Part shown: positions 26,374 to 35,161 of the stretch, one piece after another | Numbering within the stretch: the first letter of the stretch is position 1 | Layout of the letters: every line of letters starts with the position of its first letter | Assembly: GCA_014860115.1 (NCBI GenBank) | Contig: JACZKK010000149.1 | Location: 1 to 50,559, forward strand | DNA from: Ignavibacteriaceae bacterium | GTDB taxonomy: Bacteria > Bacteroidota > Ignavibacteria > Ignavibacteriales > Ignavibacteriaceae | Length of the DNA: 50,559 nucleotides | Direction of reading: 5' to 3' | The notes under the pieces: generated by a model | Told to the model about the DNA's origin: nothing | The model's input: the letters and a program-made list of their open reading frames with translations, nothing else | Databases searched by the model: none | Position numbers and translations under genes: made by a program

Positions 26374-28155
26374 TTAATTTTCAGATAAATTTTTAAGTAA
26401 TCCATTTAAAATGAAATCGCGTTCGCCAATCTGCTGACGCCACATTGCGTAATAAAGTCCTTTAGTTTCAAGCAGCTCTTCGTGGCGACCAGACTCAACA
26501 ATATTGCCGCGTTCAAGGACATAAATTTTATCAGCGTGCATCACTGTTGATAATCGATGTGCTATCATTACTGTAATTAAATCTTTTCTTAAAGAAATTT
26601 CTCGAATTGTTTTACTAATTTCTTCTTCAGTTAATGAATCGAGAGCAGAAGTAGCTTCGTCAAAAATTATAAGATGCGGATTTCTAAGCAAGGCTCTCGC
26701 AATTGACAATCTTTGCTTTTCTCCGCCGCTTACTTTTATTCCTCCTTCACCAATCATCGTATCCAAACCATTTTCTGCTCTTTGCAACAGATCTTTAGCT
26801 GCAGCTTTCTTCAGCACTTCTAAACAATCTTCATCAGTAGCATTAGGATTTACAAAGAGCAGGTTTTCTTTAATTGTTCCGGAGAAAAGCTGGGTATCTT
26901 GTGTGACAAATCCAATCTTCTCCCTGATTTCGTCAAAATCAATTTCATTACCAGGGGTATTGTTAAAGAGAATATTTCCTTCCTGTGGAGTATATAGTCC
27001 TACAAGTAGCTTTACGAGTGTGGTTTTGCCTGAACCGGAAGGACCAACAAATGCTACGGTTTCTCCTTCTTTGACACCAAATGAGATTCCGTTGATTGCA
27101 TGCCTGTTAGCAGATTGATGCTGGAAAACAACGTTCTGAAATTCGATTCTTTTTATTTCTCCCAGCTTAACGGGTTTCTCTGGTTTCGATTCAATTGGTT
27201 TACTAAGTAAAGATTCAAAATTATTTAAAGATACTTCAGCTTCTCTGTAAATGTTGATGATATCACCCAGACTCTGCAGCGGACCAAATAGAAAAAATGA
27301 ATAAATGAAAAGTGAAAAGAATTCACCGACTGTTATGTGCTGAATAAAAATAAGGTACAGCAGGATAAACATAATTGTTGTCCTGATGAAGTTAACAGAA
27401 GTACCCTGTATGAAGCTCAAAGTTCTTATATAGCGAACTTTTTTTAGTTCAAGTTGAAGAATTTTATCTGTTGTGGAATTTAACCTGTTAATTTCCTGGT
27501 TTCCAAGTCCTAGGCTTTTTACAAGTTCAATATTTCTTAATGATTCCGTTGTCGATCCTGCAAGAGCTGTAGTTTCAGCAACAATAATTTTCTGAATATT
27601 TTTTATTCTTCGGCTAAGTACTGAACTAAGTATTCCAAGTATCGGAATGGCTGCAAAATAAATTGGAGCGATAAGCCAATAAATGCTGATTGAGTAAATG
27701 CTAACAAAGATTACTCCTACAATTGTTGTGAAAAGTACGTTTATGAATGCACTAATTAGTCTTTCTGTGTCGCTTCTTACTTTTTGCAGAACACCCAAAG
27801 TTGTTCCACTCCGCTGGTCTTCGAATTGGTAAAAGGGAAGAAGTAATGAATGTCGGATTCCATCAGTGTAAATCTGTGCACCCAGTCTTTGTGTTATAAC
27901 GTTGACGTAATAATCCTGGAAATTTTTAGCAATGCGTGAGACGAATGCCACACCAACTGCTGCTGCCAGAAGAAGAATAACTCCGCGAATAAACTGTTCG
28001 GTTGTGTAATGATCGAACTTTGTAGCGTAATCATCAATCACAATCCTGAATATCCACGGATCGAGCATTGAGAAAACCTGGTTGATTGCTGCAAGGAATA
28101 ATGCAAGTATAACCAGCTTCCAATAATTTTTAAGGTATGATAAAAGCAGCTTCAT
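26374..28155 (-). CDS. ABC half-transporter (MsbA/multidrug type)
   Basis: The 593-residue protein fuses six membrane helices (residues 1 to about 310) with one ATPase domain. That domain has Walker A GPSGSGKTTL (about 371-380), Q-loop VTQDTQLFSG, signature VSGGEKQRLS, Walker B LIIFDEATSALD and switch His in IAHRLSTV. It would act as a homodimer exporting lipid or hydrophobic compounds. It is the first of the run pirin-cupin on the minus strand: its stop at 26374 lies next to the candidate pirin ATG at 26370. The substrate is unknown. Confidence 0.93.
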   Translation of the reverse strand: MKLLLSYLKNYWKLVILALFLAAINQVFSMLDPWIFRIVIDDYATKFDHYTTEQFIRGVILLLAAAVGVAFVSRIAKNFQDYYVNVITQRLGAQIYTDGIRHSLLLPFYQFEDQRSGTTLGVLQKVRSDTERLISAFINVLFTTIVGVIFVSIYSISIYWLIAPIYFAAIPILGILSSVLSRRIKNIQKIIVAETTALAGSTTESLRNIELVKSLGLGNQEINRLNSTTDKILQLELKKVRYIRTLSFIQGTSVNFIRTTIMFILLYLIFIQHITVGEFFSLFIYSFFLFGPLQSLGDIINIYREAEVSLNNFESLLSKPIESKPEKPVKLGEIKRIEFQNVVFQHQSANRHAINGISFGVKEGETVAFVGPSGSGKTTLVKLLVGLYTPQEGNILFNNTPGNEIDFDEIREKIGFVTQDTQLFSGTIKENLLFVNPNATDEDCLEVLKKAAAKDLLQRAENGLDTMIGEGGIKVSGGEKQRLSIARALLRNPHLIIFDEATSALDSLTEEEISKTIREISLRKDLITVMIAHRLSTVMHADKIYVLERGNIVESGRHEELLETKGLYYAMWRQQIGERDFILNGLLKNLSEN

Positions 28156-28226
28156 AGATTTGATTGCAAGATAAGGATTGTTAATTCAATAATAAAAGGT
28201 GAAGATCACACCAACGATAGATTTGA

Positions 28227-28790
28227 TTACAAATATTTTTCTATTCCTACAATTCCATACTGGTTGTTCTTTGCAGTCATTTTTATGAAATAATTTAACC
28301 GTTGTTTAAATACATCAGGTCTTGGTCTTCCACCATCAATAAAAGCAATTCGGATTCTTTTGTACGCTTCAGAAAAATTTTGAAAATTTTTCCAGGCTTC
28401 TTTATTCTTTTTGATTTCGTTTAGGATATCCTTTGGAAAAATAAATTTCTCATTTTCCAAATCACCGAGTGTATCCCTGACGGATGAAATTACTTTCTTT
28501 TGTTTGAGTAAGCGTTTTAATCTCTCCTTATTTAGCTGAGAATAACTGCTTTTAGGATTTCTCGGCGTAAATCTTTGGACACGGCTATCCTTTTCATTCT
28601 TTTTAACAATACTGTCAATCCATCCGAAACATAAAGCTTCTTCAACTGCCTCTTCGTACGTTATTCCTATTTTACCAGAAGATTTATTTTGAAAAACCAA
28701 CCAGATTTCTTTTTCTGTTTTATAATTTATCTTCAGCCAGTTACGCCATTCGCCTCGAGTTTTGATGTAAAGTGTTTTTGTGATTTGCAT
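28227..28790 (-). CDS. YdeI/OmpD-associated family protein
   Basis: The 187-residue protein belongs to the YdeI/OmpD-associated family (bacteriocin-protection-like). Recognised blocks are TRGEWRNWLKINYKTEKEIWLVF near the start, GITYEEAVEEALCFGWIDSI (about 41-60), RVQRFTPRNPKSSYSQLNKERLKRL (about 71-95), and a C-terminal helical segment NFQNFSEAYKRI...IAFIDGGRPRPDVFKQRL. The molecular function is not settled. It is an isolated gene between the ABC exporter and a methyltransferase. Confidence 0.88.
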   Translation of the reverse strand: MQITKTLYIKTRGEWRNWLKINYKTEKEIWLVFQNKSSGKIGITYEEAVEEALCFGWIDSIVKKNEKDSRVQRFTPRNPKSSYSQLNKERLKRLLKQKKVISSVRDTLGDLENEKFIFPKDILNEIKKNKEAWKNFQNFSEAYKRIRIAFIDGGRPRPDVFKQRLNYFIKMTAKNNQYGIVGIEKYL

Positions 28791-28847
28791 TTTTATTTAA
28801 AAGATATTTTGATGTAAAACTTAATCGTATGACATTTGCAAGCAGTG

Positions 28848-29615
28848 CTATTTTTCAGCAATTACGAGCATTTCAAAATCTTCGGTTGTTAATTTGTCGT
28901 TCCGTGAAAATGCTCCAAGCTTTGCACCGAAGATATCAATTTTTTTATAACCGAGTGATTTAAGCAGCCACGTTATTTCGCTAGGCACATAATATCTTTC
29001 GCTGCAATCAAGTGTTTTCTTATTTCCGGAGTCGTCAGTTATTTCTGTTATGTTGTGATCGCGGAATGTCATCAGGTCGAACGTGTTGCTGCGGTATGTT
29101 GCGTTATCGCCAACTGAATTCGCTGCGCAAAACTTTTCCACTGAATGATAAAGAGGAAAGAGTCCGTTTAAAGTCGTGAAAATAAATTTCGATCTATCCT
29201 TCAGAGATTTTGTTACATTTTTAAGTATTTCAAAATTCATTTCGTCAGTTTCCATCAAAGGAAATCCGCCTTCGCAAAGCATTATAGCAGCATCAAACTC
29301 TTTATTGAATGGCAAATCTCGTGCATCGTGCTTTTGAAAATCAATCTTAAGATTTTCTTTGGCTGATTTCTTTCGTGCACGAGCGAGCTGCGAATCGGAA
29401 AGATCAATCCCAGTTACTGAGTATCCTCTTTGAGATAATTCTATGGAGTGCCTGCCTGTCCCGCAGCCAACATCAAGTATCTTCAATGATTTATTGAAAT
29501 TCAGTTCCTGCTCGATGAAGTCACATTCACCGATAGTTCCTTGCGTAAACGACTCTTTGTCGTAAGTCTTTCCATAATTTTCAAAGAGCGCTTCGTACCA
29601 TTGTTTGGTGTTCAT
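28848..29615 (-). CDS. Class I SAM-dependent methyltransferase
   Basis: The 255-residue protein has the Rossmann motif LDVGCGTGRHSIELSQRG (about 46-63), the acidic residue GIDLSDSQL, the motif IDFQKHDARDLPF and the motif IV region DAAIMLCEGGFPLME. The substrate is unknown; the class resembles UbiE/small-molecule methyltransferases. Its ATG overlaps the TGA of the DUF559 gene by four bases, so the two are translated in series. Confidence 0.9.
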   Translation of the reverse strand: MNTKQWYEALFENYGKTYDKESFTQGTIGECDFIEQELNFNKSLKILDVGCGTGRHSIELSQRGYSVTGIDLSDSQLARARKKSAKENLKIDFQKHDARDLPFNKEFDAAIMLCEGGFPLMETDEMNFEILKNVTKSLKDRSKFIFTTLNGLFPLYHSVEKFCAANSVGDNATYRSNTFDLMTFRDHNITEITDDSGNKKTLDCSERYYVPSEITWLLKSLGYKKIDIFGAKLGAFSRNDKLTTEDFEMLVIAEK

Positions 29616-30046
29616 AGTTTTGTTATTACCTGATCGATTTGTTTTACTTTTCGCTTTTGGTTTTTGGTAAAGTATTTTTTCATCTCTAATAATACTTCTT
29701 CTAAATTATTAATAATTTCATCATTACTAATTCTTATTACGTTTAATCCTAAATGATTGAGAATTTTGGTTCTTTCAGCATCTTTCTTCAATCTGTATTT
29801 ATGATATTTTCCGTCAAGCTTAATTATAAGTTTATCCGTGAAGCAATAAAAGTCAGCAACGAAGAATGTTTCTTTGCCAGTTATATCGTGGAAGATCGGA
29901 TGCTGCCTGTAAAACTTTTTTCCGAGGAATTTTTTGTTACGAACTTTTTCCCAAAACAATCTTTCAGCATAGGTAGAATTCTTTCTCAATTCTCTGCAAA
30001 CTTCATTTGCTATTTGCACTAACTTTGCTTTACTGTTTAAACTCAT
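29612..30046 (-). CDS. DUF559 nuclease-like protein, catalytic glutamate replaced
   Basis: This 144-residue protein of the DUF559 group has the restriction-endonuclease/Vsr-like fold. It shows STYAERLFWEKVRNKKFLGKK, RQHPIFHDI, VADFYCFTDKLIIKLDGKYH, DAERTKILNHLGLNVIRISNDEI and NNLEEVLLEM. The family usually has I-E-(L/V)-D-G at the active site; here it is IIKLDG, with Lys76 in the place of the glutamate while Asp65 and Asp78 remain. The activity may be lost or altered. It overlaps the methyltransferase by four bases. A perfect hairpin lies 15 bases upstream of its ATG. Confidence 0.88.
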   Translation of the reverse strand: MSLNSKAKLVQIANEVCRELRKNSTYAERLFWEKVRNKKFLGKKFYRQHPIFHDITGKETFFVADFYCFTDKLIIKLDGKYHKYRLKKDAERTKILNHLGLNVIRISNDEIINNLEEVLLEMKKYFTKNQKRKVKQIDQVITKL

Positions 30047-30061
30047 TTAACTCTCTCTAAA

Positions 30062-30084
30062 TCTCTCTCTTACAAAGAGAGAGA
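30062..30084. repeat. Dispersed short palindrome, copy B
   Basis: TCTCTCTCTT (30062-30071), loop ACA, AAGAGAGAGA (30075-30084): a perfect 10-bp stem, 15 bases upstream of the DUF559 start. Confidence 0.7.
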
Positions 30085-30160
30085 CTTTCTTTTCTATATA
30101 AAACAAAACCCTATTTTTTCTGACAGCACTTATACCGATAAGACATCATTGCCAGTAAGT

Positions 30161-30181
30161 CCTTCTCTTGTTAAGAGAAGG
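30161..30181. repeat. Dispersed short palindrome, copy C
   Basis: CCTTCTCTT (30161-30169), loop GTT, AAGAGAAGG (30173-30181): a perfect 9-bp stem followed by attaggatgag. The same kind of tail, attaagagagg, follows copy D. Confidence 0.7.
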
Positions 30182-30370
30182 ATTAGGATGAGTTTTTCTA
30201 ATTAATAATCTGTCCTAATTTTAGTAAATATTTGGGACGAAAACATTAAAAATTGACTGAATTAAATAGAATGAATATGCCTAATTCTCTAATGGTTCTT
30301 CAGAAAGTTTTAACACTCGTTTCTGGTTTTTATGTAGTGTGTTTTTGTTATTTCCATAGAGAATAGTAAA

Positions 30371-32263
30371 CTAATTTTTCGAAAATTCACTTTTCTTTTT
30401 CTCAAGCTCTTCCCATAGTGTATAAAGCTTTTTTACATTCTCCTTTGCTGATTCTAACTTTTGATTTAATTCATTGGTCTGTGTAGCATATTTTAGGTAA
30501 AAGTCAGTGGAGGAGAATATTGCTTCAATTTTTTCAACTTCTGCTTCAGCGCGCATTATTTTTTCTTCAATCTTTTCTAATTCCAATGCATCTTTAAAAC
30601 TTAGTTTTTTGGATTTTGGTTTTACTCTTGAATTTACTTTTTCTGCTGTAGGCTTTGATTGCTCAATATCTTTATCTCGATTCTTTTTCTTTTCGATATA
30701 AAAATCGTAATCGCCTTCACTGTAGTAAATTTCACCATTGCCCTCCAAAGCTAAAATTCCGTCACACACGCGATTTAGAAAATACCTGTCGTGGCTCACA
30801 ATCATCACACAGCCTTCGAATGATAAAAGCGCTTCTTCCAGTATTCTTAATGTTGGCAGGTCAAGATCATTTGTTGGTTCATCGAGCATCAGGAAATTAC
30901 CGCCATTACACAAAATCTTGGCAAGAGTTAATCGACTTTTTTCTCCACCGGATAATCTTCCGACCAATGTATTAATTCTATCATCACTGAAAAGAAATCT
31001 GCGCAAATAAGTCCATATACTAAGTTGCTGTTTTCCAAACTTAACTGTTTCACTTCCTTCCCCGATTGCTCTGATAACAGTATCTTCATCGTTCAATAAA
31101 ATTCTTGCCTGATCCACATAATTAAATTGTGTCGTCTCACCAATTTCCATAATTCCGGAAGTAGGAGAAACTGATCCAAGGATAATTTTTAACAAGGTAG
31201 TTTTACCAACACCATTTTGTCCAACAACACCAATTTTTCTTCCAGGCTCAAAGATGAAATTAAAATTTTGAAACAATAATTTTTCACCAAGTTTAATTCC
31301 AACATTTTTAAACTCTAAAACTTTTTTACCAAGTCTATCAGCAGGGGGAATAATTAAATCCACATCAAGTTCCACTTCATAATCATTTTGAGCAGCAACC
31401 TCGTTATAATTATCAATTCTACTTTTAGCTTTTGTTCTGCGAGCTTTAGGTCCGCGTTTTATCCAGTCAAGTTCTCGCTTAAGAAACATCTGGCGTTTAC
31501 GCTCTTCAACTTCTTTAATTGCACGTCGCTCTGCTTTATTAACCAGGTACCCGGTATAATTTCCTTGATGAACATAAAATTTCCCTGATGATAATTCCAC
31601 TATTCGGTTTGCAATTCTATCCAGGAAATAACGATCGTGAGTTACGAAGATACAAGTTCCATTATACGATGAAAGAAAATTCTCAAGCCATTCAATCGAT
31701 TTTGTATCCAGATGGTTTGTAGGTTCATCGAGTATAAGTAAATCAGGTTTTGATATTAAAGCTCTGCAAAGTGCAACACGTCTTTTTTCTCCGCCGGAAA
31801 GTGAAGGAATCTCTCTCTCGCCATTTGGAGCATCCAGTGAATCGATAAGAATATTTATCCTTTTATCCAGATTCCAGGAATCAAGTCGCAATATTTTTTC
31901 TTCAAGATTATGTTTTTTGGGAGAATCGAACGGAGTATGTTCGTACTGTTTTATAAGATTCAATTCAGATAGAGCACCTTCAAGAATATTATCGTAAACA
32001 TTTTTCGTCTCATCGATGGTAAATTCCTGAGATAAAAAACCAATTACGAGATCTTTTTTCTTCGTAACCTTACCAGAATCCTGCGGTGTCAAACCAGAAA
32101 TAATTTTTAGAAAAGTAGATTTTCCCGCACCGTTTTTTCCTACTAAACCAATACGATCACCTTCGTGAATAGTCAGTGAAGCTTTATCAAGTATAACTTG
32201 CTCACCAAAATGCACCTCAAGCTCAAGTGCTGATAAAATAACAGGAGTAATGTTTAGAGACAT
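30371..32263 (-). CDS. ABC-F ATPase, Uup-like
   Basis: The 630-residue soluble protein has two ABC domains and no membrane segments. Walker A motifs are GKNGAGKST (about 42) and GQNGVGKTT (about 350). The signatures are LSGGEKRRVAL and LSGGEKSRLTL, each followed by a LDEPTNHLD/LDEPTNDLD Walker B. The inter-domain linker near 250-290 is basic. A charged C-terminal extension from about 540 is predicted to be coiled coil, as in Uup. ABC-F proteins act on the ribosome or on DNA-linked processes. A TAnnTTTG box lies 38 bases upstream. Confidence 0.93.
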   Translation of the reverse strand: MSLNITPVILSALELEVHFGEQVILDKASLTIHEGDRIGLVGKNGAGKSTFLKIISGLTPQDSGKVTKKKDLVIGFLSQEFTIDETKNVYDNILEGALSELNLIKQYEHTPFDSPKKHNLEEKILRLDSWNLDKRINILIDSLDAPNGEREIPSLSGGEKRRVALCRALISKPDLLILDEPTNHLDTKSIEWLENFLSSYNGTCIFVTHDRYFLDRIANRIVELSSGKFYVHQGNYTGYLVNKAERRAIKEVEERKRQMFLKRELDWIKRGPKARRTKAKSRIDNYNEVAAQNDYEVELDVDLIIPPADRLGKKVLEFKNVGIKLGEKLLFQNFNFIFEPGRKIGVVGQNGVGKTTLLKIILGSVSPTSGIMEIGETTQFNYVDQARILLNDEDTVIRAIGEGSETVKFGKQQLSIWTYLRRFLFSDDRINTLVGRLSGGEKSRLTLAKILCNGGNFLMLDEPTNDLDLPTLRILEEALLSFEGCVMIVSHDRYFLNRVCDGILALEGNGEIYYSEGDYDFYIEKKKNRDKDIEQSKPTAEKVNSRVKPKSKKLSFKDALELEKIEEKIMRAEAEVEKIEAIFSSTDFYLKYATQTNELNQKLESAKENVKKLYTLWEELEKKKSEFSKN

Positions 32264-32300
32264 AAAAACTATGATTAGTATTGATTATTAAAATGATGAG

Positions 32301-32308
32301 CAAATATA
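32301..32308 (-). promoter_or_regulatory. TAnnTTTG promoter box of the ABC-F gene
   Basis: TATATTTG on the minus strand, 38 bases before the ABC-F start. The upstream element at the 17-base distance is poor (ACAACA). Confidence 0.4.
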
Positions 32309-32370
32309 CACCACAATCATAGTAATGTTGTTTGAATTACAAGGTATCCTTTCATCAACTAATTTTATAA

Positions 32371-32401
32371 TTAGCATTTCATAATTATTTCAAAATGCTA
32401 A
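32371..32401. other. Inverted repeat between divergent genes
   Basis: TTAGCATTT (32371-32379), 13 bases, AAATGCTAA (32393-32401). It lies between the divergent ABC-F and cystathionine beta-synthase genes and could be an operator or a hairpin. No other copy was noticed in the window. Confidence 0.4.
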
Positions 32402-32535
32402 ATTGAAAACAAAAATCATATCTCTACTCAATAATGAATTAAAGTGAAAATGGTTATCCTTATTTTTCTTTCATCATTCAGTTCAATTCCTTATTATTGA
32501 CCGATTTTTTTTAAACTAAAAGCATATAGGCCGAT

Positions 32536-33903
32536 TTGGAATACAAAAACAGCATAATGGAACAAATAGGTAATACCCCTTTAATTAAGCTCAACAAAAT
32601 AAACAAAGGATTGAAGCCTCAAATATTTGCAAAGCTGGAATCTGCTAATCCGGGTGGCAGTGTAAAAGACCGCATTGGTTTTTCGATGATAGAAGATGCC
32701 GAGAGGAAAGGTATTCTCAAACCCGGCGGAACAATCATCGAAGCAACAAGCGGAAACACAGGAATAGGTCTTGCAATTACTGCAGCAGTAAAAGGATACA
32801 GATGTATTTTCGTTGTGACCTCAAAAGTAAGTGCTGAGAAAATTAATTACCTCAAAGCTCTGGGATCGGAAGTAATAGTCGTTTCAAATCTCGTCGATCC
32901 CGATGACCCGGAATATTATGTGAACGTTGCAAGAAGACTTTCGACTGAAATACCAAATTCATTTTTTGCTTATCAGTATTCAAATCCATCCAATCCTGAA
33001 ATTCATTACAAAACCACCGGACCGGAAATCTGGCGACAAACGGATGGAAAGATAACACACTTTGTTTCCAGCATCGGTACGGGAGGAACGATTAGCGGAA
33101 CGGGAAGATTCCTTAAAGAAAAAAATCCGGACATTCAGATTATCGGCGCTGATCCACTCGGTTCAATTTTCAAGCACTACAAAGAAACCGGTGAAGTTAT
33201 TAAAGGAACTCCGTACCTCGTTGAAGGAATCGGTCAAGATTGTTTGCCGGAGAATGTTCACTTCCAGTACATTGATAAAATATTTAACATCAGTGATAAA
33301 GATTCTTTCGCCGCTGCGAGAAGATTGACAAAGGAAGAAGGAATATTCTGCGGAGGAAGTACAGGAACAATTGTTCACGTCGCATTGGAAACAGCAAAGA
33401 ATTGCAGCAAGGATGATGTGATTGTTTTCATTGTCTGTGATACAGGTGAAAGATATCTCTCGAAAGTTCACAATGAAGATTGGCTAAAACTGAATAGAAT
33501 GCTCGATATTGAAGTCAGAACTCTCCGCGATATTTCCGACAGGAAAAAATCTTTGGGTATTGAAGAAATCGTTTCTATTAAAGAAGATGAAAAAGTAAAA
33601 GATGTGCTTGAGCTGATTACAAAAACGGGTTACACACAAATTCCTGTTCTTAGAGGAAAACAATCAATCGGTGCGATCAGAGAAGGACGATTACTTTCAA
33701 AGCTAGTTGATGATCCAACTCTCTATAATTCATTGATTAAAGATGTAATGGAAGAAAGTTTTCCAATCCTCGATGCAAAAACAGAAATTTCTGAAGTGAA
33801 AAAATTGTTCAAAGAACATGCAGCGGTTTTGGTAAGTGATTTTGGATTGGTGACTGACATTATCACAAGATATGACTTAATTAATTTTAATTTTGAAAAA
33901 TAA
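32536..33903 (+). CDS. cbs: Cystathionine beta-synthase
   Basis: The 455-residue PLP enzyme joins serine and homocysteine to cystathionine, the first step of reverse transsulfuration. The catalytic core (1 to about 330) has GNTPLIKL, the PLP lysine Lys44 in NPGGSVKDR, SGNTGIGLA, and the phosphate loop GTGGTISGTGR. Two CBS domains fill 340-455, which separates it from plain cysteine synthase CysK/CysM. In other organisms these domains bind an effector. TTG start at 32536; an ATG lies seven codons later but would cut into the conserved N-terminus. The partner enzyme gene follows after a repeat. Confidence 0.95.
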   Translation: MEYKNSIMEQIGNTPLIKLNKINKGLKPQIFAKLESANPGGSVKDRIGFSMIEDAERKGILKPGGTIIEATSGNTGIGLAITAAVKGYRCIFVVTSKVSAEKINYLKALGSEVIVVSNLVDPDDPEYYVNVARRLSTEIPNSFFAYQYSNPSNPEIHYKTTGPEIWRQTDGKITHFVSSIGTGGTISGTGRFLKEKNPDIQIIGADPLGSIFKHYKETGEVIKGTPYLVEGIGQDCLPENVHFQYIDKIFNISDKDSFAAARRLTKEEGIFCGGSTGTIVHVALETAKNCSKDDVIVFIVCDTGERYLSKVHNEDWLKLNRMLDIEVRTLRDISDRKKSLGIEEIVSIKEDEKVKDVLELITKTGYTQIPVLRGKQSIGAIREGRLLSKLVDDPTLYNSLIKDVMEESFPILDAKTEISEVKKLFKEHAAVLVSDFGLVTDIITRYDLINFNFEK

Positions 33904-34008
33904 CTTAGTGGTGCTTAGTGTTCTCTGTGCCTGCCTGTCCGGTAGGCAGGTCTCAGTGGTAAAAAATCTTCACCACTAAGACACTAAGGTCACAAAGTTG
34001 CACTAAGA
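33904..34008. repeat. Nested palindromic repeat between the transsulfuration genes
   Basis: The gap between the two genes is an imperfect long hairpin. CTCAGTGGT (33952-33960) and ACCACTAAG (33972-33980) close an 11-base loop. Further out, CTTAGTGTTCTCTGTG (33914-33929) pairs approximately with CACTAAGGTCACAAAG (33983-33998). Between the two left arms sits a separate palindrome, CCTGCCT-gtccggt-AGGCAGG (33930-33950), which breaks the pairing as an insertion would. The right end, cactaagaatg, runs into the next gene. Confidence 0.75.
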
Positions 34009-35157
34009 ATGAAAGGAAAAAAAATGGGATTCGCGACAGACGCAATTCACGCAGGACAAATTCCTGATCCAACAACCGGAGCTGTAATCACTCCGCTTTA
34101 TCTTACTTCGACTTATGCTCAGCATGAGCTGGGGAAAAGTACTGGCTATGAGTATGGGAGAACTCACAATCTCACACGACAAGCTTTGGAAAGAAATATC
34201 GCAACCCTCGAAAAAGGGAAATACGGAATTGCATTTGCATCGGGACTTGCTGCAACACACGCATTGATGAGTTTGGTGAAAGCTGGAGACCATATCATAA
34301 TTTCAAGCAATGTATACGGCGGAACTTACAGACTTTATGAACTCAACCTAACAAACTATGGCCTGGAGTACACTTGGGTGGATACAAGCAACACAACCAA
34401 TATCGAATACGCGATAAGAAAAAACACAAAGATGATCTTTGTGGAAACACCAACAAACCCAATGCTAATTCTTACAGACCTAAAAGCCGTTGCTGAAATT
34501 GCTAAGAAGAATAATCTCATAACGGTTTGCGACAATACTTTTATGAGTCCATACTTTCAAAATCCACTGGAGTTGGGGATTGATATTATTCTTCACTCAA
34601 CAACAAAATATTTGAACGGACACAGCGATATGATTGGTGGAATACTTGTAACGAATAATGAAAAATATCACGAACGATTGAGATATATTCAAAACGCTGC
34701 AGGCGGAGTTCCTTCTCCTTTTGATTGCTGGTTAGTTCTTCGTTCAACCAAAACATTAGCAGTCAGAATGAAACAGCACGAGGAGAACGCAAAAGCATTC
34801 GCAGAATTTCTTTTAAAATCGGGTGCTGCGAAGAAAGTGATATATCCCGGATTAAAAGATCATCCTCAGCACGAACTTGCAAAAAAACAAATGCGAGGTT
34901 TTGGCGGAATGGTTTCAGCAGATTTCGGTACGATTGAAAAAGCGAAAAAAGTTTTAAACAATGTGAAAATATTTACTCTTGCAGAAAGTCTTGGTGGAGT
35001 TGAAAGCTTGATTTGTCATCCTGCTTCAATGACACACGCTTCCGTTCCGAAAGAAGAAAGGGAGAAATATGGCTTCACCGATGCACTAGTTCGTTTTTCA
35101 GTTGGGATCGAAGATGTTGAGGATTTGATTAAGGATGTCGAACAAGCTTTGAAATAG
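34009..35157 (+). CDS. Cystathionine gamma-synthase/gamma-lyase (Cys/Met PLP enzyme)
   Basis: The protein is 382 residues from the first ATG. The fold-type I PLP signature is complete: FASGLAATHALMSLV, SSNVYGGTYRLYEL, ETPTNPMLILTDL, VCDNTFMSPYFQNPLELG and STTKYLNGHSDMIGG with PLP lysine Lys200; SLGGVESLICHPASMTHA follows. Being next to cystathionine beta-synthase suggests cleavage of cystathionine to cysteine, but synthase and lyase cannot be told apart by eye. The better start is ATG 34024 (residue 6), which has AAAGGA before it. The ATG at 34009 lies inside the upstream repeat. Confidence 0.93.
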   Translation: MKGKKMGFATDAIHAGQIPDPTTGAVITPLYLTSTYAQHELGKSTGYEYGRTHNLTRQALERNIATLEKGKYGIAFASGLAATHALMSLVKAGDHIIISSNVYGGTYRLYELNLTNYGLEYTWVDTSNTTNIEYAIRKNTKMIFVETPTNPMLILTDLKAVAEIAKKNNLITVCDNTFMSPYFQNPLELGIDIILHSTTKYLNGHSDMIGGILVTNNEKYHERLRYIQNAAGGVPSPFDCWLVLRSTKTLAVRMKQHEENAKAFAEFLLKSGAAKKVIYPGLKDHPQHELAKKQMRGFGGMVSADFGTIEKAKKVLNNVKIFTLAESLGGVESLICHPASMTHASVPKEEREKYGFTDALVRFSVGIEDVEDLIKDVEQALK

Positions 35158-35161
35158 TTGT

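Larger units (their letters stand above)
30047..30370. other. Non-coding gap between the DUF559 and ABC-F genes
   Basis: These 324 bases hold two dispersed hairpins (30062-30084 and 30161-30181) near the DUF559 gene. The rest is AT-rich with no RNA gene and no ORF that I can support. A TTGACT with TATGCC 17 bases on (from 30254) faces plus but has no gene in front of it. Confidence 0.6.

Noticed and set aside
29448-29462. Match to the CCTGCCTGTCC arm of the nested palindrome
   Set aside because: It lies within the conserved glycine motif of the methyltransferase and has no inverted partner, so it is chance.
30272-30310. Possible small membrane protein in the gap before the ABC-F gene, downstream of a TTGACT box
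   Set aside because: The frame closes after about 12 codons and has no ribosome binding site.
32497-32525. TTGACC before the cystathionine beta-synthase gene as a promoter
   Set aside because: No acceptable second box lies 16 to 18 bases downstream.
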